Origin: Brevibacterium senegalense
Lineage (GTDB): Bacteria > Actinomycetota > Actinomycetes > Actinomycetales > Brevibacteriaceae
Reading direction: 5' to 3'
Assembly: GCF_000285835.1 (NCBI RefSeq)
Contig: NZ_HE978608.1
Span: 67,716-106,666, forward strand
Length of the DNA: 38,951 nt
The translations under genes and the position numbers were made by a program. Positions within the stretch are counted from its first letter, which is position 1. Each line of letters starts with the position of its first letter. Of the stretch, positions 26,295 to 33,990 are shown piece after piece. Under the pieces are notes generated by a model, which did not search any database, was not told the DNA's origin, and saw only the letters and a list, made by a program, of their open reading frames with translations.

Positions 26295-26350
26295 GGCCAC
26301 CCTTGCGGGCGGCGGTAGACCGCCGTCCTCGGGACCTGCGGTGACGGCGG
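26295..26350. repeat. 56-bp dispersed structured repeat, copy B
   Basis: This copy, in the gap between moeB/moeZ and fdhD, matches 8860-8915 at 49 of 56 positions. Its hairpin is GGCGGT-AG-ACCGCC (26311-26324). Compared with copy A the innermost pair is T-A instead of C-G and the outermost G-C instead of G-T, so the pairing is kept although bases differ. Confidence 0.7.
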
Positions 26351-26387
26351 GTGGCGTGTGACGCGGTGGTCGAGGGAAGGTGCGGCG

Positions 26388-27287
26388 ATGCGCAGGACGG
26401 TGCGGACGCGGGTGCGGCGGTTCGGTGAGGACGGGCTGCAGGATGCGCGGGCGGATGCGCTGGCGGGGGAGGAGCCCCTGGAGGTGCGGCTGGACGGTGA
26501 GCAGTTCACCGTCACGATGCGCACGCCCGGTGACGACGTCGAGCTCATCGCCGGTTTCCTGCTGAGCGAGGGGATCGTGCGCGACTGGGCGCAGATCCGG
26601 CGGATCGACTTCGCGGCGGGCATCGACCCGGACGGGACGCGGAACCTCAACGTGGCGCGCGTGTCGCTGGAGCCCGGGACGTGGGATCCGGAGGTGTACC
26701 GGGCGCGGCAGGTGTATACGTCCTCGGCGTGCGGGATCTGCGGGACGGCGTCGATCGAGGCGGTGCAGCGGAGCTCGGCCTTCCCGATCCTGCTCGACGC
26801 GATGAGCGAGGACGGGCCGGTCGCGGCGCCGCTGGTGCGGTCGCGGGTGCTGCTGGGGCTGCCGGATTCGCTGCGGGAGGAGCAGACGCTGTTCGGCTCG
26901 ACCGGTGGCGTGCACGCGGCGGGGCTGTTCCGGTTGGTGCGGGAAGAGGGTGCTGGTGAGGGCGGTCCAGAGGCCGGGGTCGCCCGCCGCGCCGTCCTCC
27001 TGGCCGTCCGGGAGGACGTGGGGCGGCACAATGCGGTCGACAAGGTGATCGGGTGGGCGCTGCACCAGGGGCTGCTGCCGCTCACCGACACGGTGCTGCA
27101 GGTGTCGGGACGCGCCAGCTTCGAGCTGGTGCAGAAGGCATCGATGGCGGGGATCCCGGTGCTGTCAGCGGTGAGCGCGCCGTCGGGGCTCGCGGTCGAC
27201 CTGGGCCGAGAACAAGGCATCACGGTCGTGGGCTTCAACCGCGGCACTCGCTTCAACGCCTACAGCCACCATGAGCGCATCGTGTAG
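26388..27287 (+). CDS. fdhD: Formate dehydrogenase sulfurtransferase FdhD
   Basis: The 299-residue protein has the FdhD landmarks: EEPLEVRLDG, GFLLSEGIV, the catalytic CGICG motif (Cys115, Cys118), LFGSTGGVHAAGLF, REDVGRHNAVDKVIGW and SGRASFELVQKA. FdhD moves sulfur from a cysteine desulfurase to the molybdenum centre of formate dehydrogenase. The ATG at 26388 is chosen because GAGGGAAGG lies upstream; a GTG at 26358 in the same frame would add ten residues. Its presence at the end of the cofactor operon links the operon to the formate dehydrogenase 6.7 kb to the right. The last codons form half of a very long hairpin. Confidence 0.95.
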   Translation: MRRTVRTRVRRFGEDGLQDARADALAGEEPLEVRLDGEQFTVTMRTPGDDVELIAGFLLSEGIVRDWAQIRRIDFAAGIDPDGTRNLNVARVSLEPGTWDPEVYRARQVYTSSACGICGTASIEAVQRSSAFPILLDAMSEDGPVAAPLVRSRVLLGLPDSLREEQTLFGSTGGVHAAGLFRLVREEGAGEGGPEAGVARRAVLLAVREDVGRHNAVDKVIGWALHQGLLPLTDTVLQVSGRASFELVQKASMAGIPVLSAVSAPSGLAVDLGREQGITVVGFNRGTRFNAYSHHERIV

Positions 27288-27315
27288 GACGATCCGCTCG
27301 TGGTGGCTGTAGGCG
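27257..27315. terminator. Very long hairpin over the 3' end of fdhD
   Basis: Two 21-nt arms (27257-27277 and 27295-27315) pair with 20 Watson-Crick pairs and one G-T. Inside the loop ATCGT (27279-27283) pairs with ACGAT (27289-27293). Only a C-C mismatch separates the two helices, so the whole forms about 26 bp with a five-base loop. The left arm codes for the last residues of FdhD, and the stop codon lies at the tip. No T run follows. It probably ends or stabilises the operon transcript. Confidence 0.75.
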
Positions 27316-27424
27316 GGTGACGTATCTGTACTAGTCAGGGCACGCCGGGCACACGGCTGAGCAGGGCACACGGGCCCGCGGAAGCGGGCAGTCAGGAACG
27401 AACGGGAGCAGAGAGGGAGTCTCC

Positions 27425-28207
27425 ATGGATCTGGGAATTGCAGGGAAGCGGGCTGTGGTCTGCGCGTCCAGCGCCGGCCTCGGGCTGGCCTGCGCGCACT
27501 CGCTTGCACAGGCGGGCGCCAGCATCGTCCTGAATGGGCGCACCGAGTCCGCACTGGAAGCCGCCGCGCAGGACATCCGCGACCGCACGGGCGCTGAGGT
27601 CCGCACCGTCGCCGGCAGCGTCGCCGACGTGGGCGTCCAGCGCGAGCTCATCGCCGCCGCGGACGACCGCGTCGACATCCTCGTCAACAACAACGGCGGT
27701 CCGCCCTTCCGCGACTTCACCGCCGTCGACGACGACGCGATCCGCGACGGGGTCGAGAACAACATGGTCACCCCCATCGCGATGGTCCGCCGCGTGCTGG
27801 ACGGGATGGTCGAGCGGAAGTTCGGGCGGATCGTCAACATCACCTCGGCCTCGGTGAAGACGCCCATCGCCGGCCTGGACGTGTCCTCCGGCGCGCGGGC
27901 CGGCCTCACGGGATTCCTCGCCGGCATCGCCCGCGAGGTCGCCCACGCGAACGTCACCATCAACTTCCTGCTGCCCGGCTCGTTCGACACGGACCGCCTG
28001 CAGTCGGGGCAGAAGATCGCCGCCGAGGCCTCGGGCACCCCCGTCGACCAGGTCCGGTCCGCGGCCGCGGACGGCATCCCCGCCCGCCGGTTCGGCCAGC
28101 CCGCCGAGTTCGGAGACGCCTGCGCGTTCCTCGCCTCCGCGCAGGCCGGCTACATCACCGGCCAGAGCCTCCTCATCGACGGAGGCGCCTACCGCGGGAT
28201 CTTGTAA
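27425..28207 (+). CDS. SDR family protein without canonical catalytic residues (BKR-like)
   Basis: The 260-residue protein has the Rossmann fold of short-chain dehydrogenases: an N-terminal nucleotide loop, VDILVNNNGGPP at 83-94, RIVNITSAS at 135-143 and the C-terminal GQSLLIDGGAYRG. The usual TGxxxGIG loop reads ASSAGLG, and the YxxxK pair is replaced by Ser154 and Arg158. The NNGGPP block and the altered active site match the subgroup of beta-ketoacyl-reductase-like SDRs known to lack the canonical tetrad. Its reaction, if any, is unknown. GAGGGAG precedes the ATG. An enoyl-CoA hydratase gene follows on the same strand, which hints at acyl-CoA metabolism, though 177 bp with a hairpin separate them. 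Confidence 0.88.
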   Translation: MDLGIAGKRAVVCASSAGLGLACAHSLAQAGASIVLNGRTESALEAAAQDIRDRTGAEVRTVAGSVADVGVQRELIAAADDRVDILVNNNGGPPFRDFTAVDDDAIRDGVENNMVTPIAMVRRVLDGMVERKFGRIVNITSASVKTPIAGLDVSSGARAGLTGFLAGIAREVAHANVTINFLLPGSFDTDRLQSGQKIAAEASGTPVDQVRSAAADGIPARRFGQPAEFGDACAFLASAQAGYITGQSLLIDGGAYRGIL

Positions 28208-28282
28208 GGGGTTGGGCCGGCAGGTGGCAGTCGGCTGGGACTGGCTGCGGCCTCGGCGGCGGTGTTCCTGTGGTCCGGGGCC

Positions 28283-28300
28283 GGAACGCTTTCGCGTTCC
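28283..28300. terminator. Small hairpin after the SDR gene
   Basis: GGAACGC (28283-28289) and GCGTTCC (28294-28300) form a perfect 7-bp stem with a TTTC loop. It lies 76 bp after the SDR stop. It could be a terminator or part of the control region of the next gene. Confidence 0.4.
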
Positions 28301-28305
28301 TAGTG

Positions 28306-28315
28306 AACGAACGTT
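28306..28315. promoter_or_regulatory. Possible regulator site upstream of the enoyl-CoA hydratase
   Basis: AACG-AA-CGTT is a short palindrome 70 bp before the start of the enoyl-CoA hydratase gene, in a locally AT-rich stretch. TetR-type acyl-CoA regulators bind similar sites. Support is weak. Confidence 0.25.
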
Positions 28316-28384
28316 AAGTTTGGGCTATGTCCGGCGGTGGCCAGCCGCGGACGCTGCAGCTGACTTTCGACGAGGAGAGTGGAC

Positions 28385-29332
28385 ATGACGGCAGACGCAG
28401 GGGCGCCGGCGCGCGACTTCCAGACGGTGGACTACGAGGTCTCCGACCGGATCGCGACGATCACGATCGACAATCCGCCCAGCCGCAACGGGTTCAACGG
28501 GACGATGCGAGACGATCTCATCGCCGCGGCCCGGCGGGCGGACGAGGACGACGCCGTGCGCGCCGTCATCCTGACCGGACGCGGGAAGTTCTTCTGCCCG
28601 GGTGCGGATCTGAGCGGCGGCGGATCGACCTTCGACTTCAAGTCCTCGACGCATGCGGAGGCGGACGGTGACGGCGAGGCCGGCGGTGCCGGTGACACGA
28701 GCGGCGGGCGACCCACGGTCGACGGATTCCGCAGGGACGGCGGCGGCCAGGTGGCCCTCGCGTTCGCATCGCTGCGCAAGCCCATCATCAGCGCGATCAA
28801 CGGCGCGGCCGTGGGAATCGGGGCGACGATGACGCTGCCCACGGACATGCGGATCGCGTCGACGGACGCGCGGTTCGGCTTCGTCTTCGCGCACCGGGGC
28901 CTGGTCCCGGAGGCCGCCTCCAGCTGGTTCCTGCCCCGCATCGTCGGCATCACGCAGGCGCTGGACTGGGTGTACACGGGGCGCGTGTTCGACGCGGAGG
29001 AGGCGAAGGCGGGCGGGCTGGTCTCGCGGGTCGTGGCGCCGGAGGAGCTGCAGGAGACGGCGCGGGAGATGGCGCTGGCGATCGTGGATCGCGCGTCGGC
29101 TGTGTCGCTGGGGGCCAGTCGTCAGCTGCTGTGGAGCATGCTGACGGCGGCGTCGCCGTGGGAGGCCCACCGGCAGGACTCGCGACTCATCTTCGAGCTG
29201 GGCCAGCAGGCGGACGCGCGCGAGGGCGTCGAGTCGTTCCTGGAGAAGCGCCCGGCGCAGTTCCCGGCGACCGTGCCTGCGGACTACCCGCACTTCCTGC
29301 CGCGGTTCCCGGACAAGGACCGCATCGAGTGA
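28385..29332 (+). CDS. Enoyl-CoA hydratase/isomerase family protein
   Basis: The 315-residue protein has the crotonase fold: IATITIDNPPSRNGFN, the oxyanion-hole block GRGKFFCPGADLSGG, KPIISAINGAAVGIGATM, and the FGFVFAHRGLVPEAASSWFLPR block that carries one catalytic acid. A Gly/Asp/Glu-rich insert lies at about 80-115, as is seen in some actinobacterial members. It acts on acyl-CoA thioesters, probably hydration or isomerisation in fatty-acid degradation. GAGGAG eight bases upstream supports the ATG at 28385. A strong terminator follows. Confidence 0.92.
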   Translation: MTADAGAPARDFQTVDYEVSDRIATITIDNPPSRNGFNGTMRDDLIAAARRADEDDAVRAVILTGRGKFFCPGADLSGGGSTFDFKSSTHAEADGDGEAGGAGDTSGGRPTVDGFRRDGGGQVALAFASLRKPIISAINGAAVGIGATMTLPTDMRIASTDARFGFVFAHRGLVPEAASSWFLPRIVGITQALDWVYTGRVFDAEEAKAGGLVSRVVAPEELQETAREMALAIVDRASAVSLGASRQLLWSMLTAASPWEAHRQDSRLIFELGQQADAREGVESFLEKRPAQFPATVPADYPHFLPRFPDKDRIE

Positions 29333-29372
29333 CGATGTGCGCGGGCTGACAACGCCGCCAGAGTGAGTCGAA

Positions 29373-29405
29373 AGGGCTCCTGATCCAGGGTGGATCGGGA
29401 GCCCT
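29373..29405 (+). terminator. Terminator after the enoyl-CoA hydratase gene
   Basis: AGGGCTCC (29373-29380) pairs with GGAGCCCT (29398-29405), GATCC (29382-29386) with GGATC (29392-29396), and a further A-T closes a GGG loop. One G-T lies between them, so the stem is about 15 bp. It lies 41 bp after the stop. Confidence 0.75.
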
Positions 29406-29500
29406 CTGCTGTGTCTGACGCTGTGCTTGCCGGCTTCGTGGTGTGGGTTCCCGGTGCTCGGTATGGCACGTGAAGGGGTCGGCTTCGTTCGGACTCGACG

Positions 29501-29575
29501 TTCGATAAAAAGGGGGTTGTATATCGAACGTGAACGAGAGTAGAATCATTATAATATCGAACAGAGTGGTTCGAT
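29501..29575 (+). promoter_or_regulatory. AT-rich control region of the HNH nuclease gene
   Basis: The region stands out by low GC content. It has a perfect TATAAT (29550-29555) as -10. Four copies of the hexamer TTCGAT or its complement lie at 29501-29506, 29523-29528, 29556-29561 and 29570-29575. The last pair forms TCGAAC-N6-GTTCGA directly downstream of the -10. The mycobacterial LexA box is TCGAAC-N4-GTTCGA, so the half-sites match but the spacing is 2 bp longer. TATCGAAC recurs at 33 bp. No clear -35 is seen. Confidence 0.55.
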
Positions 29576-29614
29576 CGGGCAATATGGGTGTTGGTCATCC
29601 GATGGGGGTGTCTC

Positions 29615-31648
29615 GTGGCAGGCTCGGCTCACGAACAAGGTGCGCAGGACGCGGGGTCGCGTCCGGTGCAGCGTATCCGGACGGTGGACGACGTCCGGTG
29701 GGCGATCCGCATGGTCGATCAGGGGCTCTTCGGTGTGGAGTCGGCGCTGGCAGTGGTGCCGGCGGCCGATCGTGGTTCGCAGGATCCCGCAATGTCGACT
29801 GGTGCGACTGGCCCGGCTAGTGCGGCTCAAGCGGTCCTCCCACCGAATCCGGCGCTGGGGGCGGGCCCGCAGGAGACGGGTCAGGGCGGCGGGCCGACGG
29901 TCGCGGACGGTCAGGAGCCGGAGTTCTGTACTGCGGGTATGTGGCAGCGGTGGAAATCGTCCAGGGAGGATGTGGGCAGGTGGCAGGCCGTCGAGGCTGC
30001 ACAGCTGGCGGCCTTCGCGTTGGCCCGGTTGTTGAACCGCGACGACGGTGCCGAGAGGTTGGAGCTCTTCCTGGCGTCGCCGGCCGTGCAGGATGGGTCG
30101 GGCGCTGCCGCTGATGTCGACATCGCGGAGCTTCTAGAGGAGGACCCGCGCCTCACCTACCGTGCGGGAGAGCTCCTGGACGCGGATGTCCTCATGGTGC
30201 TGTCCGCCGGCATGAGCAAGGCGAAGCGCGCTGCGGCGAGGCGCGAGGCGGCGGTCGCGATCGTCTGGTTCCTGGGCTTCTACAACCTCCTCGACTCGAT
30301 CGCGCGGGGGCGACTGCCGTTCGCCCGGATCGCTCGGCTGGGGTTCCGAGCGGACGATGCGCTGCTGCCGCTCGACCAGGTGCAGGCGCTGGATCGCTAC
30401 CTCGACGCGTTGAGTCCGGATCTCTCGATGGGTCAGTTCGAGAAGCTGATGCGTCATCGGATCCGCACTCTCGATCCGCTCCCGGCGGACCCGGAGGCGC
30501 CGCGACGGAACCGAAAGGTCCAGCTGGAGCGCTGCGACGACGACTCCGGGATTCTCGCCCTGACCGGTCCCATCGACGTCCTCGACGCGCTGTACCAGCG
30601 GACACGGGCGACCGCGCGGGCGATCCGTCGCGGTGAGCTGTCGGCTCTGGGGCTCCAGATCGACGGTGAGCCCGTAGCGTCCGGGGCGTTCGACGGGCTG
30701 CGACTCGACGAGCGGACCATCTCCCACCTCATGTTCGACCTGCTGGCCGGGTCGCGCCCGCAGACTCAGCTGCGGACCCGGGCGACTGTCGATGACGTCG
30801 ACGCGACGCTGTTCGACGGTGCGGTCTTTGGCGGCGCTGCCGGCGGCAGTTCCCGCGCCGATGGTGGTCATGGTGTGGGTGGCGAGGGCGGCGGTGAGGT
30901 CATCGACGTTCTCTGCCCCACCGATGGTGTGTGGCTGCGGAAGCAGGCCGCGGTCCACGTGACGGTGCCGGCCTCGACGCTCCTGGGTCTCGACGACAGC
31001 CCGGGTCGGGTCGCGAACGATGCGACGCTCTCCGCGCAGAAGTGCCGGGAGATCGCCGCGCACGCCACCTCGTGGGTGCGGATCCTCACGGATCCCGTGA
31101 CCGGTGTCGTCACGGACGACATTGCGCTCACGTACGAGCCCACTGCCGCGATGCGGCGGACCGTCCGCCAGAAGTGGCGGACCTGCACGGCCCCCGGGTG
31201 CAGTCACCCCGCGGAGTCCTGCGAGATCGACCATATCCGCAGCTTCTCCCATCTCGACCCGGCAACGGGCGGCCCCACGACCATCGAGAACCTCCACCCG
31301 CTGTGCAAGCACCATCACCAGCTCAAGACGGCCGGAGTCATCCGGGTGCGCAAGGTCGCCGCAGACGAGCTGGAGTGGGTCCTGCCCATGGGTGTCGAGA
31401 CCACGTCGGTGCCTGCACCGATCGGCGACACCCGGGACGTGACGGATCCCCGGGATCTCATCGGCCGCGCACATGAGGCGGACGGGGCGTCGGCTCCTGA
31501 AGCGCGCGGCGGGGCAGGAGCGCGCGGCAGGGCGAGTGCGGCGGACAGCACGGAGAGTGAGGCGGACGGCAGGGCGGCGCCGTCCGGACGAGTCAAGGTG
31601 GCTCCACCGTTGAGCGCCCTGCCGCAGGATGCGCTTCCGCCTTTCTGA
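29615..31648 (+). CDS. DUF222 / HNH endonuclease (13E12 repeat family)
   Basis: The 677-residue protein has a long helical DUF222 region (about 20-430), with a Gly-rich insert near 420, and a C-terminal HNH nuclease domain. The HNH part reads CTAPGC, CEIDHIRSFSHLDP and NLHPLCKHHHQLK. A Glu/Ala/Gly/Ser-rich tail follows. These proteins are multicopy in actinobacteria, correspond to the mycobacterial 13E12 family, and are often DNA-damage controlled; their cellular job is unknown. The GTG at 29615 follows GGGGGT by four bases; a GTG at 29588 in the same frame is possible. The coding part is less GC-rich in its first third than the neighbours, and the AT-rich promoter suggests separate acquisition. 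Confidence 0.88.
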   Translation: MAGSAHEQGAQDAGSRPVQRIRTVDDVRWAIRMVDQGLFGVESALAVVPAADRGSQDPAMSTGATGPASAAQAVLPPNPALGAGPQETGQGGGPTVADGQEPEFCTAGMWQRWKSSREDVGRWQAVEAAQLAAFALARLLNRDDGAERLELFLASPAVQDGSGAAADVDIAELLEEDPRLTYRAGELLDADVLMVLSAGMSKAKRAAARREAAVAIVWFLGFYNLLDSIARGRLPFARIARLGFRADDALLPLDQVQALDRYLDALSPDLSMGQFEKLMRHRIRTLDPLPADPEAPRRNRKVQLERCDDDSGILALTGPIDVLDALYQRTRATARAIRRGELSALGLQIDGEPVASGAFDGLRLDERTISHLMFDLLAGSRPQTQLRTRATVDDVDATLFDGAVFGGAAGGSSRADGGHGVGGEGGGEVIDVLCPTDGVWLRKQAAVHVTVPASTLLGLDDSPGRVANDATLSAQKCREIAAHATSWVRILTDPVTGVVTDDIALTYEPTAAMRRTVRQKWRTCTAPGCSHPAESCEIDHIRSFSHLDPATGGPTTIENLHPLCKHHHQLKTAGVIRVRKVAADELEWVLPMGVETTSVPAPIGDTRDVTDPRDLIGRAHEADGASAPEARGGAGARGRASAADSTESEADGRAAPSGRVKVAPPLSALPQDALPPF

Positions 31649-31664
31649 GGTGGAGCGGGTCCCG

Positions 31665-31756
31665 ACCCGACAATGGTCCCTGATTCGATCCGCTGGGGTC
31701 CCTCGGCCCGACCCGACAAGGGTCCGTGATTCGACCCGACGGGGTCCCTCGGCCCG
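31665..31756. repeat. Two 46-bp tandem repeats after the HNH gene
   Basis: Units at 31665-31710 and 31711-31756 agree at 41 of 46 positions, with a short partial third copy of the first bases. They lie just after the HNH stop in the 3' untranslated region. No coding role is evident. Confidence 0.8.
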
Positions 31757-31845
31757 ACCTGGACCGGTCCGTCACGCCCCGCGAATTCTCTGACTCGTCG
31801 TCTGCCGCGGCCGGGGCGAAATTGGGTCTTGCGCACCCAGGTTTC

Positions 31846-31864
31846 TAAAGATAGGCTGGCCTTA
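31846..31864. promoter_or_regulatory. Candidate DtxR/IdeR iron box without obvious target gene
   Basis: TAAAGATAGGCTGGCCTTA agrees at 13 of 19 positions with the IdeR/DtxR consensus TTAGGTTAGGCTAACCTAA, including the central TAGGCT. TTGGGT (31822-31827) and TAAAGA (31846-31851) could be a plus-strand promoter under it. The only thing downstream before the terminator at 32039 is about 175 bp without a recognisable gene. The rest of 31757-32038 shows nothing else. Confidence 0.35.
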
Positions 31865-32038
31865 CCTGATTGAGAGGGCTTGGCCGACTTCGGTGAGATG
31901 TTGACGGGCGAGTGGATCAGGGCCGTACTCCGGCGACCAGAAGGCCGACGTGTCGACAGCCCCCGTGGCTGCGGCCGGTCACCGGAGCATCGATGGAACG
32001 GCGCCCGGGATGCAGCTGGAGCCCCCATCAGAGCGAAA

Positions 32039-32074
32039 GGGCGGCGGAGACTGATGAGGGAGTCTCCGCCGCCC
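32039..32074 (-). terminator. Terminator of the OFA transporter gene
   Basis: GGGCGGCGGAGACT (32039-32052) pairs perfectly with AGTCTCCGCCGCCC (32061-32074), a 14-bp stem with an 8-base loop. On the minus strand it lies 32 bp after the transporter stop and is followed by TTTCG. It could also stop plus-strand transcripts. Confidence 0.85.
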
Positions 32075-32106
32075 AGTTCTGTGTCAGGGATTCTTCCTGG
32101 ACGTGC

Positions 32107-33627
32107 TCAGCCCGCGAAGAGGGCGGCTGCGCGGATCGCCGTCTCGGTGAGGCCGTACAGGAGGCTGGCCACCACGAACACGGTGAGCACGAGGGCCACC
32201 GTCTTGTGGACGCCGCCCGCACTGGCGGTGGACTGCTCGCGGGTGCTGGCGGCTTCGGATGCGGCCTTGCGGTCCGCCTCGCGCCGCTGCGACACCATCG
32301 CCGGATCCGCGAAGTGCTTCTCCGACACCGGGCGGATGAGGATGTTCGAGATGAGTCCCACCGCCAGGATGCCCGCCATGATGAAGAGCGACAGGCGGTA
32401 CAGCTCGAAGCCCTCACCGCCGCCGGCGCGCGAGCTCTCCACGATCGAGTTGACGAGCAGCGGACCGGCGACGCCCGCGGCCGACCATGCGGTCAGCAGC
32501 CGGCCGTGGATCGCGCCCACCTGGTACACGCCGAACAGGTCCTTGAGGTAGGCGGGCACCGTGGCGAACCCGCCGCCGTAGAACGACAGGATGATGAGCG
32601 TCGACACGACGAACAGCGCCAGGGACTGGGAGCCCAGGCTGGCGATGAGCACGTAGAGTCCTGCCCCCACCCCCAGATACACGAGGTAGATGTTCTTGCG
32701 GCCGATGTAGTCCGACACCGTCGACCACACGAAGCGGCCACCCATGTTTGTGAGTGACAGCAGGCCCACGTAGCCGCCCGCCGCGACGGCGGTGATGCCG
32801 AAGGACGACTGCACCATGGGTGAAGCGCTCTCGAGGATGCCGATGCCCGCCGTCACGTTCGTGAACAGCACGACCCAGAGGAACCAGAACTGCGGCGTCT
32901 TGAGCGCCTGGTTGGCGGACACGGACCCGGTCGTCTGCATGGGCTTCGCCGTCGCCTTCTCCGGATCGAATCCCTGGGGCTTCCAGTCCGGATGCGGCAG
33001 GCGGATCACGAACGCACCCATCGCGATGACGACGAGGTAGAGGACCGCGAGCGTCAGGAACGTCATCGTGATGCCGTCGGCCAGGTTGTCCGGACCGCCG
33101 CCGTAGAAGCTCATGAGGGCGTTCGACGCGGGGCTCGCGATAAGCGCGCCGCCGCCGAAGCCCATGATGGCCAGACCCGTCGCCAGGCCCGGTCGGTCCG
33201 GGAACCACTTCATGAGGGTCGACACGGGCGAGATGTAGCCGATGCCCAAGCCGATGCCGCCGATCACCCCGTAGCCCACGTAGACGAGCCACAGCTGGCC
33301 GGTGGAGATGCCGATCGTGGAGACGAAGAAGCCCACGACCCAGAAGGTGCCCGCGACGACCATCGACTTCCGCGGACCCGCCCGCTCCACCCAGGTGCCG
33401 CCGATCGCGGACGAGATGCCCAGCATCGCGATCGCGAGGGAGAAGATCCACCCGATCGCGACGTCTCCGCCCTCGCCCATGCCGAAGTGTTCGGCCAGCG
33501 GATTCTTGAAGACGGAGAACGCGTACGCCTGCCCGATGCTCAGGTGGATCGCGAGGGCCGCCGGCGGAATGAGCCAGCGATTGAACGACACGGGGGCGAT
33601 GATCGCCTCCCGATCGAGGACGGACAT
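32107..33627 (-). CDS. OFA family MFS transporter (oxalate/formate antiporter type)
   Basis: The 506-residue protein has twelve membrane helices and OFA-family blocks: IHLSIGQAYAFSVFKNPL near the N terminus, GGIGLGIGYISPVSTLMKWFPDRPGLATG, MGFGGGALI, and NMGGRFVWSTVSDYIGRKN. OFA members exchange or import small carboxylates such as oxalate and formate. The ATG at 33627 is chosen because AAGGAG lies upstream and the conserved region starts soon after. It is divergent from the formate dehydrogenase operon (363 bp between starts), so formate is a reasonable substrate by context, though not shown by sequence. The C terminus has an additional hydrophobic helix after a charged loop. Confidence 0.88.
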   Translation of the reverse strand: MSVLDREAIIAPVSFNRWLIPPAALAIHLSIGQAYAFSVFKNPLAEHFGMGEGGDVAIGWIFSLAIAMLGISSAIGGTWVERAGPRKSMVVAGTFWVVGFFVSTIGISTGQLWLVYVGYGVIGGIGLGIGYISPVSTLMKWFPDRPGLATGLAIMGFGGGALIASPASNALMSFYGGGPDNLADGITMTFLTLAVLYLVVIAMGAFVIRLPHPDWKPQGFDPEKATAKPMQTTGSVSANQALKTPQFWFLWVVLFTNVTAGIGILESASPMVQSSFGITAVAAGGYVGLLSLTNMGGRFVWSTVSDYIGRKNIYLVYLGVGAGLYVLIASLGSQSLALFVVSTLIILSFYGGGFATVPAYLKDLFGVYQVGAIHGRLLTAWSAAGVAGPLLVNSIVESSRAGGGEGFELYRLSLFIMAGILAVGLISNILIRPVSEKHFADPAMVSQRREADRKAASEAASTREQSTASAGGVHKTVALVLTVFVVASLLYGLTETAIRAAALFAG

Positions 33628-33804
33628 GAGAGCTCCTTCGCTCAGTGATCCCGACGTGCGCCGGACCGGGATGACGTGACCCGCGTGCGGATCAGCCATG
33701 GCCGCGTGCAGGTCACCGGGTGACCAGCGCATTTCGGTGACATCTTTCCGTGTGCGGGGCCGCCTGTCGATTATTCGAATCTCGGTGCGTGAAGGTAGGC
33801 GGGT

Positions 33805-33873
33805 GAGCGGCGGATGAGGAAGGGCGCGAGCGGCGGATGAGGAAGGGCGCGAGCGGCGGATAGGGAAAGAGGC
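33805..33873. repeat. Three 23-bp tandem repeats between OFA and formate dehydrogenase genes
   Basis: Units 33805-33827 and 33828-33850 are identical; a third at 33851-33873 has diverged in its second half. Each starts GAGCGGCGGAT. They lie in the divergent intergenic region, 118 to 186 bp upstream of the dehydrogenase start. They might be regulator sites (23 bp is close to two helical turns) or simple slippage. The rest of 33628-33978 shows no gene. Confidence 0.8.
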
Positions 33874-33975
33874 AACAGGTGGATCGGGATAGGGGTGACA
33901 GGCTGTCGGCGCACAGGATCCCCCGGCGAGCGGTCGAATCTGTCCTCATGACCCTGTCCTGACCTGGGACTTCGC

Positions 33976-33984
33976 TGGTATCGT
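33976..33984 (+). promoter_or_regulatory. Extended -10 promoter of the formate dehydrogenase operon, leaderless
   Basis: TGG-TATCGT (33976-33984) is an extended -10. The expected +1, seven bases on, is 33991, the A of the ATG. There is no ribosome site upstream and no convincing -35, so an activator may be needed. Confidence 0.5.
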
Positions 33985-33990
33985 GTGGCC

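Noticed and set aside
15706..28259. A 17-base exact match (15706-15722 and 28243-28259)
   Set aside because: The flanks do not match, and one copy is in the modBC linker with strong codon bias; chance is likely.
29556..29575. Canonical LexA box
   Set aside because: Half-sites fit but the spacing is six bases, not four, so I report it only as SOS-like.
32107..33732. Longer OFA protein starting at 33732
   Set aside because: The extra 35 residues lack membrane or family features, and AAGGAG stands right before the ATG at 33627.
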